A stretch of DNA of 64,000 nt. Origin: Methanospirillum stamsii (GTDB lineage: Archaea; Halobacteriota; Methanomicrobia; Methanomicrobiales; Methanospirillaceae). Made by a program: the position numbers and the translations under genes. Shown here one piece after another: positions 16,825 through 23,751 of this stretch. The stretch's first letter is position 1, and every line of letters starts with the position of its first letter. Location: contig NZ_QGMZ01000006.1 in the NCBI RefSeq assembly GCF_003173335.1, positions 62,001 to 126,000 on the forward strand. The letters are read 5' to 3'. The notes beneath the pieces are model-generated. The model had not been told where the DNA came from. It worked only from the letters and a program-made list of their open reading frames with translations, and searched no databases.

Positions 16825-17942
16825 TCATTACTCTCCAGAAAAGAATCCAGGTCAAAAAAGGGATCAGTACAAATCATTTCAGAGATCTGATCCGGACCAA
16901 GCTGCGTCACCTGAGTTTCTCCATCGTTTCTGGTGACAATATTTACTGCAATATCTTCCTTTCTGACTTTTTCAATTAATGTGGAAAGGAGATATTGGTT
17001 ATGAGTAACAATGAAAAACTGGTTACTCGTATCAAGCCAGATTTGCTCGGCAAGGTATTTCGTATAATAGGGAAATGTGTGAGATTCAGGCTCCTCAAAG
17101 ATAAGTGTGGCATTTTTCTGAGAAGCTATTGCTATCGTGTAAAAAGCAACATGTCGCAAAGTATCTGAAGAAATGCGGTACGGATAGGTATAGACAATAT
17201 TGTCCTCTTCCTGCTGGAATTCGAACTTATTTTCTCCGGGTTTCAGAACGAATTTAAATTCGTTGGATGAAAAGAGTTCCTTCATAATTTCCAAACATTT
17301 TTTGTCGTACATGACAACAGAAAAGAGGTTTTGTCCATATGGTGACTTGAGCGGAGCATTCGACGAATCAGGGAATTGAAACAGATCAACAAATTTGTAA
17401 AAGAATATTGAATTTAACTCCTGGACACGGTTTATTTCATTTTTCACCCTACCGGATGAACTAAATATTGATACTTCTCTTCCAATACCTGACTTCTCAA
17501 TCTCATCCTCATCACTGCCTTGACGATGAATAACTTTACATTCATCACCACTCATGGTGATCGTAACATTCTGAATGCGGGAATGGGCAATAGAGTTTGA
17601 AGAATCACGAAGAGATATTGAAACAGGATTATCTATCTGATATTTAAAGAAGAGATTTTGCATCTTCTCAAACCTGACATATGAGGATATTTCCTGTATT
17701 TGATGAACTTCAAATGTTTCTTGTTTTTCCGGAGGATATGAGGGAAAACCTGAAGGATCGTTTAATATGTGTGATTTATTTTTTTTATAGTCACTCTGAC
17801 CACAAAAGCTCAATATCCCTAAAGCTTCCAGTATATTTGATTTACCAGTATTTGGTTCTCCAAGAAAGATGTTTACCTTTCTGCATTTGAGATCCAGTTT
17901 CTTGATTGACTTAAAATTTTCAATTGATAAATCTGATATCAT
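16821..17942 (-). CDS. AAA family ATPase (ABC/SMC-like, AAA_15/21 type)
   Basis: The 373-residue protein opens ISDLSIENFKSIKKLDL with the Walker A motif FLGEPNTGKSNILEAL, as in RecF/OLD-like ATPases. The Walker B region is ATLIFEEPESHTFPYY, followed by a switch segment FFIVTHNQYLLSTLIEK. A long insertion replaces the coiled-coil. The chain ends soon after the ATPase core, so no nuclease domain is fused; the downstream coupled gene supplies a TOPRIM-like protein instead. A HicB-like gene ends five bases before its start. The three-gene cassette has the form of an ATPase-effector defence module, but its activity is inferred from architecture and context only. Confidence 0.8.
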   Translation of the reverse strand: MISDLSIENFKSIKKLDLKCRKVNIFLGEPNTGKSNILEALGILSFCGQSDYKKNKSHILNDPSGFPSYPPEKQETFEVHQIQEISSYVRFEKMQNLFFKYQIDNPVSISLRDSSNSIAHSRIQNVTITMSGDECKVIHRQGSDEDEIEKSGIGREVSIFSSSGRVKNEINRVQELNSIFFYKFVDLFQFPDSSNAPLKSPYGQNLFSVVMYDKKCLEIMKELFSSNEFKFVLKPGENKFEFQQEEDNIVYTYPYRISSDTLRHVAFYTIAIASQKNATLIFEEPESHTFPYYTKYLAEQIWLDTSNQFFIVTHNQYLLSTLIEKVRKEDIAVNIVTRNDGETQVTQLGPDQISEMICTDPFFDLDSFLESNE

Positions 17943-17946
17943 ATCT

Positions 17947-18141
17947 TTAGTATCTAATCATCGGGGAGTAATTATTATCATCAAAGTGGCAATTAACAGC
18001 ATCTTTGACCATTTCTCTGATTTCATCCACAGAATCTACCAGGGTATATGAATGACCAATGGATCTGGTACTATTACCCCCTTCTTCCGCTTCTTCTACT
18101 AAAAATAATATTTTAGTATTTTGTGGATGAACCACTATCAT
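17947..18141 (-). CDS. HicB-like solo antitoxin-type protein
   Basis: The 64-residue protein reads KILFLVEEAEEGGNSTRSIG, then HSYTLVDSVDEIREMVKDAV and NCHFDD. This matches the small HicB-like family (FLVEEAPEGGYxARAxGHS ... LEExRExVRDAVRCHFE), often misnamed oxoisovalerate dehydrogenase. Such proteins usually pair with a HicA-like RNase, but no HicA gene is seen; the next gene, four bases downstream, is the AAA ATPase. It may therefore act as the regulator or antitoxin of the ATPase/TOPRIM pair. The ATG at 18139-18141 has no ribosome binding site and abuts a 20-bp palindrome, suggesting a leaderless, autoregulated transcript. Confidence 0.7.
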   Translation of the reverse strand: MIVVHPQNTKILFLVEEAEEGGNSTRSIGHSYTLVDSVDEIREMVKDAVNCHFDDNNYSPMIRY

Positions 18142-18160
18142 ATCATGCTATAGTATGATA
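18141..18160 (-). promoter_or_regulatory. Palindromic operator at the start of the HicB-like operon
   Basis: TATCATGCTATAGTATGATA is an imperfect palindrome (two non-matching positions) ending on the first base of the start codon. On the minus strand an A/T-rich box (AAAAATACTTAT, about 18164-18175) lies about 29 bases before the ATG, so transcription would begin within the palindrome. A repressor bound here would block initiation; the HicB-like protein is the natural candidate. Confidence 0.5.
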
Positions 18161-18215
18161 AAAGATAAGTATTTTTCAGTATTATGCTGATTTCAGAATA
18201 TAAAACTGAATTTTT

Positions 18216-18362
18216 TTATCTCTCCTCCCGGACAAACAACGCAGCCTTCTTCTTTGGCCAGCCCCGGATCATCTGACCGGACTCAGGGGGTTTTAAGTTC
18301 AGGAGCGATAAATCCTTCAGGACCAGGAGAACATCACAAATAATAACTGACCGGATTACATG
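18216..18362 (-). repeat. Remnant 2 of the 102-residue gene 3' half
   Basis: Between the HicB-like promoter and the MNT gene a minus-strand frame without a start encodes VIRSVIICDVLLVLKDL, then ESGQMIRGWPKKKAALFVREER with its stop at 18216-18218. It aligns to the second half of the intact protein at 19236-19544, with about 19 residues missing between ESG and MIR. The last 43 bases differ at only two positions from the intact gene. It starts immediately after the MNT stop codon. Confidence 0.75.
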
Positions 18363-18370
18363 TATGGATA

Positions 18371-18739
18371 TTATGCTTCAGCCGGATCTGGATGTGAAAA
18401 ACAGATCGTGTCCGGATGCATGATAATACCACCCCGGATAAATTCCATCCGGATAGACTGTTCATTATTATATTCTTCCTTTGTCAGAGGAATAACATCA
18501 AAAGGAATATGATATTTCTGTACAGTTTTTACAATATGTTTACCAAGCATATGAAAGCGTTTTGAGAATTCACATCCCTGAAATTTATCAGATACAATGG
18601 CAATATCAATATCACTCTGATCTGTTGCTGTTCCGGTTGAATATGAACCAAATAAGATAACAGGATTTACCTGGAGGCCTGATTTTTCAAGTTCCTGTAT
18701 AAAAAACTGAATTATCTGAGTAATTCTGTCTTGATCCAT
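18371..18739 (-). CDS. mntA: MNT-type minimal nucleotidyltransferase, antitoxin of HEPN toxin
   Basis: The 122-residue protein has the pol-beta nucleotidyltransferase signature: VILFGSYSTGTATDQSDIDI, with the GS motif at residues 31-32 and metal-binding Asp43 and Asp45, and a third Asp in FDVIP (residue 81). In type VII toxin-antitoxin modules MntA adds AMP to the HEPN toxin HepT and inactivates it. The gene overlaps the upstream HEPN gene by 28 bases, consistent with coupled translation. All three catalytic acidic residues are present, so it should be active. The C-terminus (HPDTICFSHPDPAEA) is extended and unstructured. Confidence 0.8.
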   Translation of the reverse strand: MDQDRITQIIQFFIQELEKSGLQVNPVILFGSYSTGTATDQSDIDIAIVSDKFQGCEFSKRFHMLGKHIVKTVQKYHIPFDVIPLTKEEYNNEQSIRMEFIRGGIIMHPDTICFSHPDPAEA

Positions 18740-19098
18740 GTAAACACCAGTTTTGCTCTTTGAAGTGTTGAATAAACTCTCTCGGGAGGTAAATCTCGCA
18801 GCGTATTATCAAGGTCCGGTGGATACCTCGCTTCAACACCCATCCCTTCTAATTCTTCGAGTAACGAGAAATCAGGTTCTGATATATCTAATGACAGCTC
18901 ACCAGCGAAAAAAAGGAGACTATGTGTCTTTGGAGGGGTCTTCTTTTTTAATTTAACATAATATGCCTTCAAAATTTTTTCAAGGGCCAGATGAATAGTA
19001 AATGTAGCATGTGCTGGGAGATTACTTTCAAGCATCCGCTCTGCTGCACTAAGGTCATATTCTGCTTGCTTTAACCATTCCTCTGAATTAGTTTTCAT
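18712..19098 (-). CDS. hepT: HEPN-domain protein, toxin of HEPN/MNT pair
   Basis: The 128-residue all-helical protein fits the HEPN family PF05168: SEEWLKQAEYDLSAAERMLE, then HATFTIHLALEKILKAYYVK, PPKTHSLLFFAGEL and a C-terminal RAKLVFTWIK helix. HEPN proteins of this class are RNases or tRNA-targeting toxins inactivated by AMPylation from the MNT partner. A strict RX4-6H motif is not obvious; the histidine of KTHSLL is the best candidate. The promoter is A/T-rich (TTTATTAAATATTAG about 20-35 bases before the ATG) with no ribosome binding site, so the mRNA may be leaderless. It lies 137 bases downstream of the replication operon on the same strand. Confidence 0.8.
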   Translation of the reverse strand: MKTNSEEWLKQAEYDLSAAERMLESNLPAHATFTIHLALEKILKAYYVKLKKKTPPKTHSLLFFAGELSLDISEPDFSLLEELEGMGVEARYPPDLDNTLRDLPPERVYSTLQRAKLVFTWIKTELLR

Positions 19099-19235
19099 TA
19101 TATCTAATATTTAATAAATTTTGATGTAAACACAGATGAACGGGGATTCCAGATTTTTTATTCATATTCTGTTATTTGTAATATACATCTCCCTTTAACC
19201 CTTTATACTATATCATAAAAAAATTGGTGATTAAT

Positions 19236-19544
19236 TTATCTCTCCTCCCGGATAAACAAAGCAGCCTTCTTCTTTGGCCAGTCACGTATCATCACCCGGA
19301 CCTGTTTTACGAGTACCACATACCTCCCGGAGATAATAATCCGATTCCCGGACTCCGAGAGTTCCAAATCCGGAACCAAAAGACCATTCAGGACCAGGAG
19401 AAGATCACTTGCTTGAATATTCCGGATAACTCCATGACCATCCAGGATAACCTCACATGATCTATTTTCACCCGGACGAAGTCTTCCGACCTTTTCATAC
19501 CTGACCGGAGGTCTCGGATGTTCTGCAGTAACAACGAATTTCAT
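19236..19544 (-). CDS. Unrecognised 102-residue protein, last gene of replication operon
   Basis: The protein starts MKFVVTAEHPRPPVRYEKVG and ends MIRDWPKKKAALFIREER. The middle (CEVILDGHGVIRNIQASDLLLVLNGLLVPDL) looks like mixed alpha/beta; no known domain was recognised. The basic C-terminal peptide is duplicated as remnants at 16278-16364 and 18216-18362, so the 3' end of this gene appears to be a recombination hotspot. The start lies four bases after the stop of the primase-helicase gene with GAGAGGGTG upstream, so it belongs to that operon. A role in replication or as a small DNA-binding accessory is possible but unsupported. Confidence 0.7.
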   Translation of the reverse strand: MKFVVTAEHPRPPVRYEKVGRLRPGENRSCEVILDGHGVIRNIQASDLLLVLNGLLVPDLELSESGNRIIISGRYVVLVKQVRVMIRDWPKKKAALFIREER

Positions 19545-19548
19545 CAGG

Positions 19549-22500
19549 TTACACCCTCTCTCGTCCCTTTTCCCGGGAATAACAGAGATCACAGATGCCG
19601 GTTTTCGTATCAGGATCATACCAGGACACTCCTCCGAGACCACAGACTTTGCACCGGCCATAGTCCTTATCTGCCCGGACCATCCCTGAAACATTGACCG
19701 TTCCGGGAATAGTCACATATGACAGACTGATTCGTGCAACCGCCTTTGAATAACACCGCTCACAGATAACATGGGGATTTTGCTCTTCATCTTTCATCAG
19801 GGCAGACTTTTCGATATACATCACCCATTTCCCTCCACAGACAGTACAGGGGCCTTTCTTTACACCGGAGAGTTTAACGAATCCTTCCGGATCGATGGCA
19901 GAGATGGCAAGCATCGGATTACCGGAGGGCGGGAGATCTCCCCGGAGGCGGGAAGAAGTACATACCTCCCGCCCGTCGATTTTCTTCTCCGATTCAGAAA
20001 TCACGGATGATCCTTTTGTTGTACCCTCTTCTGAAGTGCTGAGGGCGGGAGCAAAATCCACAGGAGTATGAGAACTAGCCGGCAGGTTAGGGTAACATAC
20101 ACTCTCATTCTCCCGCCCTAAGGTATTATTAAAAAAATTATTTTTATTATAAGGAGTATTTATGGATTCTATTCCCGAATCATTCAGATCCGACAGGGCG
20201 GGAACTCCCGCCCTTAATTGATCCTCTCCCGCCTTCCCGCCCTCTCCTCCATCATGACCATCCGGAAAATTTCCCCGATCCCCGCCAGACGGAGAATTAT
20301 CAAGCCAGCAACCACTACCGGATATCCAGTTCTGGTACACCTCATCATCCCAGACAAAACACATACACCGTCTTCTTGTCCGGCCTTCATCCTCAACACT
20401 GGTCCTATCAAGATACGATATCGCCGGACATTTCTCAAGCAGCCCTGAATAACTCTTCCCATAACTATTGTACCCGCAGATGTGTTTCCTGATGGTCTGC
20501 TCAGCCGATCCGGTGACTTTAGAGAGTTCTGCAACGGTCCATTCCTGTCTGCCACTCCTTAAAACCTTGATAAGGGCCGACTCACTTCTGGTCAGTTTGG
20601 TAATCTGACTTCCGCATTCACCGTTGAGTGCGGTATACATCCTGCAGGCATACTCAAAATCATCCATATTTGCATAAATGACCGTAAATCCATCTCTTTC
20701 CATCCGCTCACGCTGAAACTGATGGAGGCATGCAATCGACTTTATCAGGTCAAGAAGCATTCCGGGATTTCTCCGGTTTGTTGAGGATGAAAACCGGATT
20801 TTTCTGGCATATGGAATGACCACGTACACCGGTGACAACAGATCCCAGATCTGATGGCATATCAGGACTTCATCCCGGGAAATGGATGCATCATCCGGAA
20901 GACACTCGGCACAGGCCAGTTCTCGTGCAAGCACTTTTTCATCCTGTTCATGACTGTCATCAATCCAGCAGGTAAGCATTCGGTTCCAGACCTGGTCATC
21001 ACCAGTCCCTTCCATCTTTGCAACCCACCAGACACACCGCTGCGGAATAATACAGACCTGCCCTTTTCTATCCTTATTCACCGTCCGGTACACAAACGGC
21101 TTTTTAAATGAGGTGGTAACCCCTTTCAATGTCTCCTGCATAGGTTCAGATAGAGAAACATCATCAAGGCAGATTGCAGTCCCACTTTTTAGATCTTCTA
21201 CATAAAAGAGGGCCTTATCACTCATCCGGCCATCAAGACGAGAATCCGGAGGGATATGCCGGATCATCGTGTCAAATGCATGACTCTTTCCTTTTCCGGA
21301 ATCTCCGGTAACAAGAACATGAAGACCGTTTGAATTCACCACCGACCGGGAAGCAAATGACATGATCAGGCATTGAGCAACGACCGTGTCTCCTTCATGA
21401 TCTTTCGCAAAAGAATCCAGGATATAATCTACCGGATTTCCGGATTTCAAGATACCAGATGCAGCCTCTGCATGTTCACCTGTTTTGATGGGAACATCAG
21501 TCTCAATATCAGTTGCCGTATCAGCATCAGTACCAGTATTAGTATCAGTAACAGTATCAGTACGGTCAGGGACTTTTGGAATATTCCCATAAAATTCCGC
21601 CTTTGCCTGTGCCCGGTCCCGTGCCATCTGTTTTAATCGTTGCTCTGGATCTCGCTTTTTTCCGGAAGATGGACCTTCAAACTTCTGGCGAAGTTCCTGC
21701 CACCTTTGCATTCCTCCACCGCATGAGTTATGATGACATCCGGCAAAAATTGCCCCGGATTCAAACTGGATGGCATATGCCCCGTCCTTATGGGCGGATG
21801 AGAACGGGCATTCATCAAGAATAAAGAGCCTTCCATCGGAAAATTCCTTTTCCCGAAAGGAGAGATCATATGTCCGGAGCCATGAACCAAGATCGTTGAC
21901 CTGGGTTCCTTTCTTCCGGACATCAGATGATCTCTCCTCTCCTAATGCCGGCGAAAGAAGGGAAGAAAGAGAGAAAAGAAGCTCCTTTGACACTACCCTG
22001 ACCTCATCCGGAAGCGAGATGATTTCAGATCTCCGGTGTGGACGCTCCGTTGTTGAATCACCTTTTCGGGAGACCGTTCCATAGAGTTTCCATATCCGGG
22101 CAGCATTCGAGACAGATGTGTCAATATCCGAATCATCATCGGAAAAGAAGGTTTTGAGAACCAAAAGACAGTTTTTGACAAGGGTCAGACTTTCTGCATC
22201 GCTAGGAAGGGAGACCCGGTACAGGAGATGGGCACCGTTTCCTGAATCGGCTAAAACCGGTTCAGGCCAGCCAAGTTCAGAGAGAAATCCCCTGATCTTT
22301 TCTGCCTTTATCGCCGCCAGAGAATGTTCATTGTCGGTTGAGGAGATCCCGGAGATCCGTTTTGGATCGATGTCAATAGGAAACCACCGTCTGTTAATGA
22401 TATCATCATCGGAGGTTGTCTTATCAGACTTCCCAAGTCTCATCTCTATCCGGTTTGACCGTCGTGCAAGCAGGTCCGGATTTATCTCGTTGAGGGTTAC

Positions 22501-22677
22501 GTAAATACCGCTGTATTCAGGATCGCTATCGAGGATCTGCACTTTTTCAGCAAGTTTTGCATAATCAGTAAAGTATCCGGATGAAACAGCGTTCTTTCGA
22601 AATGCCCTGACTTCAACGACCTGTCCGGGTGCAAACAGGATTTCACAGTTCTTTCTGATTGTATCAGCATGAGACAT
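19549..22677 (-). CDS. PrimPol-AAA+ helicase replication protein of an integrated element
   Basis: The 1042-residue protein has an N-terminal AEP/PrimPol-like domain (residues ~1-250): motif I PIDIDP with Asp102 and Asp104, and motif II DSGNGAHLLYR with His150. A CHC2-like zinc ribbon follows (Cys290, His296, Cys314, Cys319). A Thr/Asp-repeat linker (~374-395) leads to a helicase-type ATPase with Walker A GDSGKGKS (458-465) and Walker B AICLDDV. A winged-helix-like segment (TVAELSKVTGSAEQTIRKHI) and two C-terminal CxxC zinc ribbons complete it. This layout is typical of replication proteins of plasmids, viruses and integrated elements. It would make primers and unwind DNA. Start: ATG at 22675-22677 with GGGAG seven bases upstream. 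No integrase or capsid gene was found nearby. Confidence 0.8.
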   Translation of the reverse strand: MSHADTIRKNCEILFAPGQVVEVRAFRKNAVSSGYFTDYAKLAEKVQILDSDPEYSGIYVTLNEINPDLLARRSNRIEMRLGKSDKTTSDDDIINRRWFPIDIDPKRISGISSTDNEHSLAAIKAEKIRGFLSELGWPEPVLADSGNGAHLLYRVSLPSDAESLTLVKNCLLVLKTFFSDDDSDIDTSVSNAARIWKLYGTVSRKGDSTTERPHRRSEIISLPDEVRVVSKELLFSLSSLLSPALGEERSSDVRKKGTQVNDLGSWLRTYDLSFREKEFSDGRLFILDECPFSSAHKDGAYAIQFESGAIFAGCHHNSCGGGMQRWQELRQKFEGPSSGKKRDPEQRLKQMARDRAQAKAEFYGNIPKVPDRTDTVTDTNTGTDADTATDIETDVPIKTGEHAEAASGILKSGNPVDYILDSFAKDHEGDTVVAQCLIMSFASRSVVNSNGLHVLVTGDSGKGKSHAFDTMIRHIPPDSRLDGRMSDKALFYVEDLKSGTAICLDDVSLSEPMQETLKGVTTSFKKPFVYRTVNKDRKGQVCIIPQRCVWWVAKMEGTGDDQVWNRMLTCWIDDSHEQDEKVLARELACAECLPDDASISRDEVLICHQIWDLLSPVYVVIPYARKIRFSSSTNRRNPGMLLDLIKSIACLHQFQRERMERDGFTVIYANMDDFEYACRMYTALNGECGSQITKLTRSESALIKVLRSGRQEWTVAELSKVTGSAEQTIRKHICGYNSYGKSYSGLLEKCPAISYLDRTSVEDEGRTRRRCMCFVWDDEVYQNWISGSGCWLDNSPSGGDRGNFPDGHDGGEGGKAGEDQLRAGVPALSDLNDSGIESINTPYNKNNFFNNTLGRENESVCYPNLPASSHTPVDFAPALSTSEEGTTKGSSVISESEKKIDGREVCTSSRLRGDLPPSGNPMLAISAIDPEGFVKLSGVKKGPCTVCGGKWVMYIEKSALMKDEEQNPHVICERCYSKAVARISLSYVTIPGTVNVSGMVRADKDYGRCKVCGLGGVSWYDPDTKTGICDLCYSREKGRERV

Positions 22678-22957
22678 GCTCAATCTCCCGGAAAACAGCC
22701 GGATACTCAAACCGGATGGTCCATGCTGTGATGAGACATGGATTTTTTAAACTGCTGCCCCAGGCTGAAAAATGACAATTCATTACCGAGCCAATGACTC
22801 TTCGCCTGGATAGCGATGTTGCAGAGGAGAGATAGGGATACAGATAGGGCCTTTTCTGGATTTCATCCTCTATCATCCGGCGAGAAATCACTGAATGAGG
22901 CTGAATGGTCAGCGAACAGGCGGCAAACAGCACCTCGTCTGATAATTCTGTCTTCAT
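22664..22957 (-). CDS. Unrecognised 97-residue protein in the replication operon
   Basis: The product begins MKTELSDEVLFAACSLTIQP. It is rich in Ser, Arg and aromatic residues, with a basic stretch SLSRRRVIGSVMNCH; no family was recognised. Coupling fixes its position: its ATG overlaps the stop of the nuclease-like gene as ATGA (22954-22957), and its 3' end overlaps the primase-helicase start by 14 bases. The tight packing argues that it is translated and functionally connected to replication or recombination of the element. A small winged-helix or DNA-binding accessory protein is one possibility. Confidence 0.6.
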   Translation of the reverse strand: MKTELSDEVLFAACSLTIQPHSVISRRMIEDEIQKRPYLYPYLSSATSLSRRRVIGSVMNCHFSAWGSSLKNPCLITAWTIRFEYPAVFREIEHVSC

Positions 22958-23286
22958 TCTTCGCTCCACGAAATTACGGATGCTCCTCCGGCATGAATCC
23001 TGTACCTGATCCATCCGGGTCTTCGATAAATCCAGAACTGGATCTCACCCGGAACCGAACCGGTTCTGATAAGTTCTGACAGACTGGCCAGTTCATGAGG
23101 AAAATGGGTGATTGTCAACCGTTTATTCGAGCGGATCACGAGGAAGAGAGCTTTGTTCTCCTTCCACCCGATAAGATCAAATCTTCGTTTCCTGCCGGTT
23201 ATCTTCTCAGCCCTATATCCGGCCTTTTCAAGAGAAGTCATTGCGGCATACTCCGCTGTTCTTCCGGATTGCCAGGTAGTACTCAT
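22954..23286 (-). CDS. Hjc-like PD-(D/E)XK protein, possibly inactive
   Basis: The 110-residue protein aligns in outline with archaeal Holliday-junction resolvase-like PD-(D/E)XK proteins: SGRTAEYAAMTSLEKAGYRA (Glu12), KRRFDLIGW (Asp37), KALFLVIRSNKR, and the C-terminal RRPGWIRYRIHAG. In active enzymes the third motif reads E/Q-x-K; here it is Val50-Ile-Arg52, so two catalytic residues are replaced. It may bind DNA junctions without cutting, or use other residues. A very good ribosome binding site (GGAGGGG) precedes the ATG at 23284-23286, and it is the first gene of the four-gene operon. Confidence 0.65.
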   Translation of the reverse strand: MSTTWQSGRTAEYAAMTSLEKAGYRAEKITGRKRRFDLIGWKENKALFLVIRSNKRLTITHFPHELASLSELIRTGSVPGEIQFWIYRRPGWIRYRIHAGGASVISWSEE

Positions 23287-23751
23287 AGAAGTCCCCTCCT
23301 TCCGGAGTGGAATAGAGGATAAAGTCCTTTACTCTTGAGAACACATGTTACGATTACCCCTGCTTGATTTCTTATGCGGCCAAGCTTTGAAAATTGGCGG
23401 GGGTACCCAGGTTTATCTTCGCATTGATTATTCACGTAAATCACCAGAGATTGCGTTTTTATCCTGTTTCTTTATTATTTCTGAATACAGGATTTTTTTA
23501 TCAACCTCTCATATGCCCCTCTAACTGACAAGGGTCTTACACAAATAACTAATTTATAAATAAAAAGATACCTAATTGGGCGGGCGATTAATCAGCTTAT
23601 GAGATGAAAATTTACCTTAAGAGGAATAATTCTGATTGTGAGGCTATATATAGCGCGAAAAATCGGAGATACTTTTTAGAGATCTGAAATTTATCTCATA
23701 AATAATATATATAAAAATTTATACCTCATTAAAACCAGGATACTATCAGGG
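23287..23751. other. Divergent promoter region between replication operon and beta-helix gene
   Basis: These 465 bases contain no credible gene. A hairpin ATCCTGT...ACAGGAT (23461-23467 with 23487-23493) followed by seven T residues looks like a plus-strand terminator with no gene in front of it, perhaps left over from a lost gene. Plus-strand TATA-like boxes occur at about 23643-23652 (CTATATATAG) and 23700-23722, the second directly before the beta-helix gene. Confidence 0.4.
23461..23499 (+). terminator. Orphan terminator-like hairpin
   Basis: A 7-bp stem with a 19-base loop followed by a T7 run. No plus-strand gene lies directly upstream, so it may be a relic or terminate an unannotated transcript. 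Confidence 0.35.
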
